This document shows positions 31,237 through 34,475 of a DNA stretch of 34,475 nt, one piece after another. Source of the stretch: Acholeplasmatales bacterium (GTDB taxonomy: Bacteria > Bacillota_I > Bacilli_A > Acholeplasmatales > Anaeroplasmataceae); assembly GCA_016288855.1 (NCBI GenBank), contig JAEELJ010000033.1, forward strand, positions 1-34,475, given 5' to 3'. Made by a program: the position numbers and the translations under genes. Every line of letters starts with the position of its first letter. The first letter of the stretch is position 1. The notes under the pieces were generated by a model that saw only the letters and a list, made by a program, of their open reading frames with translations, did no database searches and was not told the DNA's origin.

Positions 31237-33295
31237 AAAATGTAGATATAAATGAAACAAAAAATACAATTAAAAAAATCATATTTAATATAGAAATACC
31301 TGATATTATTATTTTATCTATTAGTTTATTGAATAATGTAAATGAAACTGCCCACATAATAACGATCGAAATAAATAAAAATACTTTTACAATTACTATC
31401 ATAACTGGCAATATACCATTTTCATATTTTAATAATAATGCAAGTATTATGAACATCACACTTATAAATAAATACATTAAGTAATATGCAATACTTTGTT
31501 CCCTACATCTTAAGACAAAATATAATGCATGAATAGCAATTAAAATAAGTAATGGCAAAATGGAATAAACTTTAAAATTATCTAAAACTGAACTTTTAAA
31601 TGAATATGTCATTATAAGGAATAATGATACTCCATAAAACACAGATGTAATTATGTAATAAAACATATATCTAGAATTAAACAAATGTAATTTAAAATTA
31701 CAATCATCCTGATATTTATTAGAAGATTTATATGTTGGGTATTTTTCAAAAAATACCAATGCTTCCCTATATTTTTTGCTTTTATATAAATCTATTGCGA
31801 TTTGATATTCAACCTCTGTTAATAAGTCCTTTACATCCTTATAAAAAGTTATATTTTTTAGAAGCTTACGAGCTGCATAATATGCCTTATTATTAATATC
31901 TACAATAGCCATTTGATATTCTTTTTCAACAAATTGCATTGCTTCATCTTCTTCTTTTTTCTTTTGTGCAGTATAAATATCATTTAATAAAATAGTTGCT
32001 TTTTCATAGCTTTTTATTCTAGATGCTTGCACAATTGCATCTTCATATCTACCTTTTTCATATAATGATTTTGCATTATTATAAATGATTGAATATATTC
32101 TATCTAATATAGAATTCTTAAAGCTCTCATCAGCATATTTTAAGAATCTTTTATAATTATAATTATTTTCAGGCTCATTATATTTCTTTGATAATTCATT
32201 TATGCTTGAAGAATTAGTATCAGCTAAATATAAGTATAAATAAGCTTTTGCATTTTTTGGTTCTTTATTTAATACATTATCAATTATGCTTGAAGCTTTT
32301 TTATATTCACCATCGCTTATTAATAATAGTGCTCTTTCAAGCATTGGATCTACTTCTGATAAAACTGGTGTAGTTTTTTCTTTTTTCAAAACATCCTTAC
32401 CAAATATCTTATCAAGTCCTCTTAATATATCTTGTAGGAAGCCAAGCTTGTTCATATCCTGTGCTTGGAAATCAATAAGCTCATTTGGTAGGTCATATAT
32501 ATCCATATCTTTATAACATGGTATTAAATATTTCTTTTCTTTAGAATCATTCATAATGCTTAAGAAACGACTCCATTCGTTTCTTACCCATACTGAATTG
32601 AAATATTCAGGCTTAGTGCCTATTACAATCATTACCTTAGCTGTATTTAATGCACTAAATATATATGGTTCATATTGACTACCTAATTTAGATTCTAGGG
32701 TTATCTTAGAAAAGAAAACCTTATAATCCTTTTTAGTTAATTCATCATATAATTCTTGAGCTATAACTGAATCTCTTGTTCTTTTATTATCTTCATCATT
32801 TTCCTTATAACAAATAAAAATGTCATAAGGATTTTCATTTTGCATTAAATGAATAATCTCTTTTTGAAGCTTATCTATTTTTGTAGCTTCTTCTTGATAT
32901 AATCTTTGTGATATTACATCACTATTTTCAATTGCTGCCTTATAATCAATATCATCAAATATAGATTTATATAATGTTCTATGACATGTAGGAATTTTTT
33001 CACCTGTTTTTTTATCATCTACATATTCTATTCCATATCTAGATAATAATAGTCCAAAGTGTGCTTCTGCATCACGAGGGTTTTCATTAACTAAATTCTC
33101 GTAAGTTAGAATAGCTTTATCAAATTCATTTTTTAAGCGTAGTGTATTTGCACGATTATGCAAAGAATTAATTTTTGCATCATCAATAAATTGTGGCACT
33201 GTTTGTAAGCTTCCACAATAATCACAAGTAATTGTCTTATCCCCTTTATTTACTTCAATTGCAGCACCACACATTTTACATTTCAATTGAGCCAT
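31235..33295 (-). CDS. Zinc-ribbon/TIR/TPR membrane protein
   Basis: A 686-residue multidomain protein. A zinc ribbon at the N-terminus (Cys6, Cys9, Cys24, Cys27) is followed by one TPR-like hairpin (~45-80). A TIR domain (~156-295) has YDIFICYKE, KVFFSKITLE, VMIVIGTKPEYFNSVWVRNEW and a Glu at 209 (SQYEPYIF) in the place of the catalytic Glu of TIR NADases. TPR/Sel1-like repeats fill ~310-525, and five hydrophobic segments the last ~140 residues. TIR domains in bacteria often cut NAD+ or make signal nucleotides in phage defence; here membrane anchoring also allows a signalling role. GAGGTGG precedes the ATG. Single-gene unit with a palindrome in its promoter. Confidence 0.85.
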   Translation of the reverse strand: MAQLKCKMCGAAIEVNKGDKTITCDYCGSLQTVPQFIDDAKINSLHNRANTLRLKNEFDKAILTYENLVNENPRDAEAHFGLLLSRYGIEYVDDKKTGEKIPTCHRTLYKSIFDDIDYKAAIENSDVISQRLYQEEATKIDKLQKEIIHLMQNENPYDIFICYKENDEDNKRTRDSVIAQELYDELTKKDYKVFFSKITLESKLGSQYEPYIFSALNTAKVMIVIGTKPEYFNSVWVRNEWSRFLSIMNDSKEKKYLIPCYKDMDIYDLPNELIDFQAQDMNKLGFLQDILRGLDKIFGKDVLKKEKTTPVLSEVDPMLERALLLISDGEYKKASSIIDNVLNKEPKNAKAYLYLYLADTNSSSINELSKKYNEPENNYNYKRFLKYADESFKNSILDRIYSIIYNNAKSLYEKGRYEDAIVQASRIKSYEKATILLNDIYTAQKKKEEDEAMQFVEKEYQMAIVDINNKAYYAARKLLKNITFYKDVKDLLTEVEYQIAIDLYKSKKYREALVFFEKYPTYKSSNKYQDDCNFKLHLFNSRYMFYYIITSVFYGVSLFLIMTYSFKSSVLDNFKVYSILPLLILIAIHALYFVLRCREQSIAYYLMYLFISVMFIILALLLKYENGILPVMIVIVKVFLFISIVIMWAVSFTLFNKLIDKIIISGISILNMIFLIVFFVSFISTF

Positions 33296-33313
33296 AAAAC
33301 CACCTCATTTGAT

Positions 33314-33342
33314 ATTATACTATTGTATACAATAATATACAA
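33314..33342 (-). promoter_or_regulatory. Promoter with GntR-like palindrome for the TIR gene
   Basis: On the minus strand -35 TTGTAT (33337-33342) and -10 TATAAT (33314-33319) are 17 bp apart. The spacer contains a perfect 14-bp palindrome, TATTGTATACAATA (33321-33334), similar to operators of GntR/HutC-type repressors such as the TreR site. The start codon is 19 bp past the -10, so the leader is very short. The architecture matches the lipoprotein promoter at 5614, with a different palindrome. Confidence 0.7.
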
Positions 33343-33383
33343 TTATATTTTATATAACAATAGTAATAGAAAATATAAATTAA

Positions 33384-33518
33384 TTATAACATAGATATAA
33401 AAACTGTTGAATCACTTAGACCAACTTTATCTATTTTATAATCTAAGCCATATATTATATCATTTATAGACTTAGGAATATAAATACCATAATCACTACT
33501 AACATCCATAAAACACAT
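33384..33518 (-). pseudogene. Truncated N-terminus of an aminoglycoside-phosphotransferase-like gene
   Basis: A 44-codon frame starting at ATG 33518, two bases past the flavodoxin stop, and ending at TAA 33384. Its sequence contains IYIPKSINDIIYGLDYKID then KVGLSDSTVF, the pattern of the first 40 residues of APH(3')-type kinases (a strand-rich P-loop-like GxSxxxVY segment after a short helix). The kinase core is absent, and the TIR gene's promoter follows directly, so this is a remnant. Family assignment is by motif memory only. It is probably co-transcribed with the flavodoxin gene. Confidence 0.5.
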
Positions 33519-33519
33519 T

Positions 33520-33966
33520 TTATAATTCTTTTAATTTTTCTAATTCTTCTTTATATTTCTTTGGTTGCTTCAATATAATAATATTTGAATTCTGATATGA
33601 AGCTTTTAATCTCTTATATGCATTCTTTGCTTCTCCACTACCACTATATAATATAAAAGTTATTTTCTTATTAGAAAGATCTGTTTTATCTAATATAGAA
33701 TTACATACTGGCGCAAGCCTAGAATTCCATATAGGAGTGCCTATTATTATATGATCATATTCTTCTATATTATTATCATAATTAATAAGCTTAGGCTTTT
33801 TCTTTCTTGCAGCATCAAATCCACCCTTCATCATTTGAAAGAATAAAATATTACTTAATTTATAATTAGATTCTACTTTTCTTATATCAATATCTTTTTC
33901 TTTTAAAAAATCAGCAACTACATCACCATTTCCACTATAAGAATAATAAATAAATATTGTTTTCAT
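33520..33966 (-). CDS. Flavodoxin-like protein
   Basis: A 148-residue flavodoxin-fold protein for FMN-dependent electron transfer or quinone reduction. The FMN-phosphate loop is IYYSYSGNGDVVADF near the N-terminus; the second loop is IIIGTPIWNSRLAP and the third FILYSGSGEA. I chose the ATG at 33966, preceded by GGTGGTG; an upstream TTG only extends into that site. It resembles the short NAD(P)H/flavodoxin group in Bacillota (about 150-160 residues). It has its own promoter in the shared divergent region and is followed by the APH remnant. Confidence 0.9.
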   Translation of the reverse strand: MKTIFIYYSYSGNGDVVADFLKEKDIDIRKVESNYKLSNILFFQMMKGGFDAARKKKPKLINYDNNIEEYDHIIIGTPIWNSRLAPVCNSILDKTDLSNKKITFILYSGSGEAKNAYKRLKASYQNSNIIILKQPKKYKEELEKLKEL

Positions 33967-33996
33967 AAATTCACCACCCAAATAATCATTAATTTA

Positions 33997-34047
33997 ATTT
34001 TAATTTTATAAAATATACTTTTCAACTACTATATTAGCTAATATAAT
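33997..34047. promoter_or_regulatory. Overlapping divergent promoters with a 16-bp palindrome
   Basis: Minus strand, for the flavodoxin gene: -35 TTGAAA (34020-34025) and -10 TAAAAT (33997-34002), 17-bp spacer. Plus strand, for the lipoprotein fragment: -10 TATAAT (34042-34047) with a weak -35 TTTTCA (34019-34024). The perfect palindrome TATATTAGCTAATATA (34030-34045) covers part of the plus-strand -10 and lies just upstream of the minus -35, a position where one regulator could affect both genes. Confidence 0.55.
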
Positions 34048-34064
34048 AAAATTTAGGTGATGCT

Positions 34065-34337
34065 ATGAAAAAACTATTATTAATATTTAATTTTATATTC
34101 ATAATATTATTCTTATCTTCTTGTAAAATTATTAATAATACCAAAACTACTAATGAAGAAAATATAAATAATAGCTTTGGCACTTGGTGGTGGGATAAGA
34201 ATCTAGATATAGATACATATTTAGAATTTGCTAAGGAATATAATATTAATGAAATATATTTTTGTGATTATAGTTTTAAAAATAATTTATCTATCCTACT
34301 TCCTAAAGCATATAATTATAATATTAAAGTATATTGA
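34065..34337 (+). pseudogene. Lipoprotein gene, cut off after 90 codons
   Basis: Begins with a lipoprotein signal peptide (KKLLLIFNFIFIILFLSSC, Cys20 acylated). The next part, FGTWWWDKNLDIDTYLEFAK and then NINEIYFCDYSF, resembles the first strand-helix-strand of a secreted TIM-barrel-like glycosidase or lipoprotein. The frame ends at TGA (34335-34337) directly before G+C-richer repeat DNA, in a place where a barrel would continue (KVY then Trp/Leu is usual). It is therefore probably truncated by insertion of a mobile element. A GGTGAT ribosome site lies before the ATG. Confidence 0.65.
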
Positions 34338-34475
34338 TTATTACGCGATGTGAGCGCACGCGATACGCTCTTTGAGAGCCACCGATACGCTCGAATAGAG
34401 CCACCTGTTCACAGGAATAGAGCCACTTAATTAAATATATTAGCTTTCTGTAGTAAAATATAGTGAGGTATAACA
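34335..34475. mobile_element. Probable end of an IS21-family-like insertion sequence
   Basis: From 34335 to about 34430 the base composition changes to near 50% G+C against ~30% around it, just where the lipoprotein frame breaks off. It holds three 22-bp repeats with AGAGCCAC (GTGGCTCT on the other strand), a motif I associate with the multiple transposase-binding repeats of IS21-family ends. The first bases of the block are TG, as expected of an IS21-type terminus. No istA or istB gene is in the window, so only the end is seen. The boundary is estimated. Confidence 0.45.
34362..34427 (+). repeat. Three 22-bp tandem repeats
   Basis: Units at 34362-34383, 34384-34405 and 34406-34427. All end in AGAGCCACC or AGAGCCACT at an exact 22-bp period (GAGCCAC at 34376, 34398, 34420). 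Units 1 and 2 share the leading GATACGCTC, units 2 and 3 the GAATAGAGCCAC. A degenerate fourth unit may precede them (34340-34361, GAGCGCAC). Fits regularly spaced protein-binding sites at an insertion-sequence end. Confidence 0.85.

Noticed and set aside
34335-34427. TGA read as tryptophan to continue the lipoprotein
   Set aside because: Other genes use TGG for Trp and mrnC ends with TGA; reading on gives a non-protein-like translation of the repeats.
34340-34427. 22-bp repeats as a CRISPR array
   Set aside because: Units are directly adjacent, with no spacers of constant length and no cas genes; the tandem arrangement fits binding sites at an IS end.

Overview
The window comes from a low-GC bacterium (roughly 30% G+C by eye) using the standard bacterial code: TGG is Trp, and TGA ends the Mini-III gene. 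Strong GGAGG-type ribosome sites, sigma-A-like TTGACA/TATAAT promoters, Mini-ribonuclease III, oligoendopeptidase F, lipobox lipoproteins and a Clostridium-style c-di-GMP-I riboswitch point to Bacillota, perhaps an anaerobic Erysipelotrichia/Bacilli-type gut lineage. The genus cannot be fixed from sequence alone.

Layout. 1-3.8 kb (minus): cysS, mrnC and a CtpE-like P-type ATPase cut by the left edge, all overlapping. 3.8-5.6 kb: a large surface lipoprotein whose promoter spacer holds a LacI-type palindrome. 5.8-6.6 kb: small genes and gene debris. 6.8-11.7 kb (plus): an operon with a strong promoter encoding a two-gene version of the large 2-hydroxyacyl-CoA dehydratase activase system and a Crp/Fnr-type regulator. 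11.8-12.6 kb: a CbrC-family gene behind a complete c-di-GMP-I riboswitch with an overlapping terminator. 12.6-13.6 kb: an unrecognised gene.

13.6-26.4 kb is a surface-polysaccharide locus. hddA, gmhA and an hddC-gmhB fusion should convert sedoheptulose-7-phosphate to GDP-D-glycero-D-manno-heptose. It also holds three GT4 glycosyltransferases, a membrane-anchored extracellular protein, a Wzy/WaaL-type polymerase or ligase, a Wzx flippase, a GT2 glycosyltransferase and an initiating undecaprenyl-phosphate sugar transferase. Together these form a Wzx/Wzy-type pathway that probably puts heptose on the cell surface. It is split into several units, each with its own promoter and terminator.

26.7-31.0 kb: oligoendopeptidase F, a catalytically degenerate RNase III protein with two probable dsRNA-binding domains, and an XRE-membrane regulator plus Qnr-like pentapeptide-repeat operon with a foldable 5' leader. 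31.2-33.3 kb: a zinc-ribbon/TIR/TPR/membrane protein under a promoter with a palindromic operator. 33.4-34.5 kb: an N-terminal scrap of an aminoglycoside-phosphotransferase-like gene, a flavodoxin, a lipoprotein gene stopped after 90 residues, and a G+C-richer block of 22-bp tandem repeats resembling the end of an IS21-type insertion sequence.

The points most worth follow-up are the riboswitch-controlled CbrC gene, the pseudo-RNase III protein, the XRE-operon leader, the TIR protein with its operator, and the heptose pathway inside a Wzx/Wzy locus of a probable Gram-positive. No CRISPR array, tRNA or rRNA was seen.
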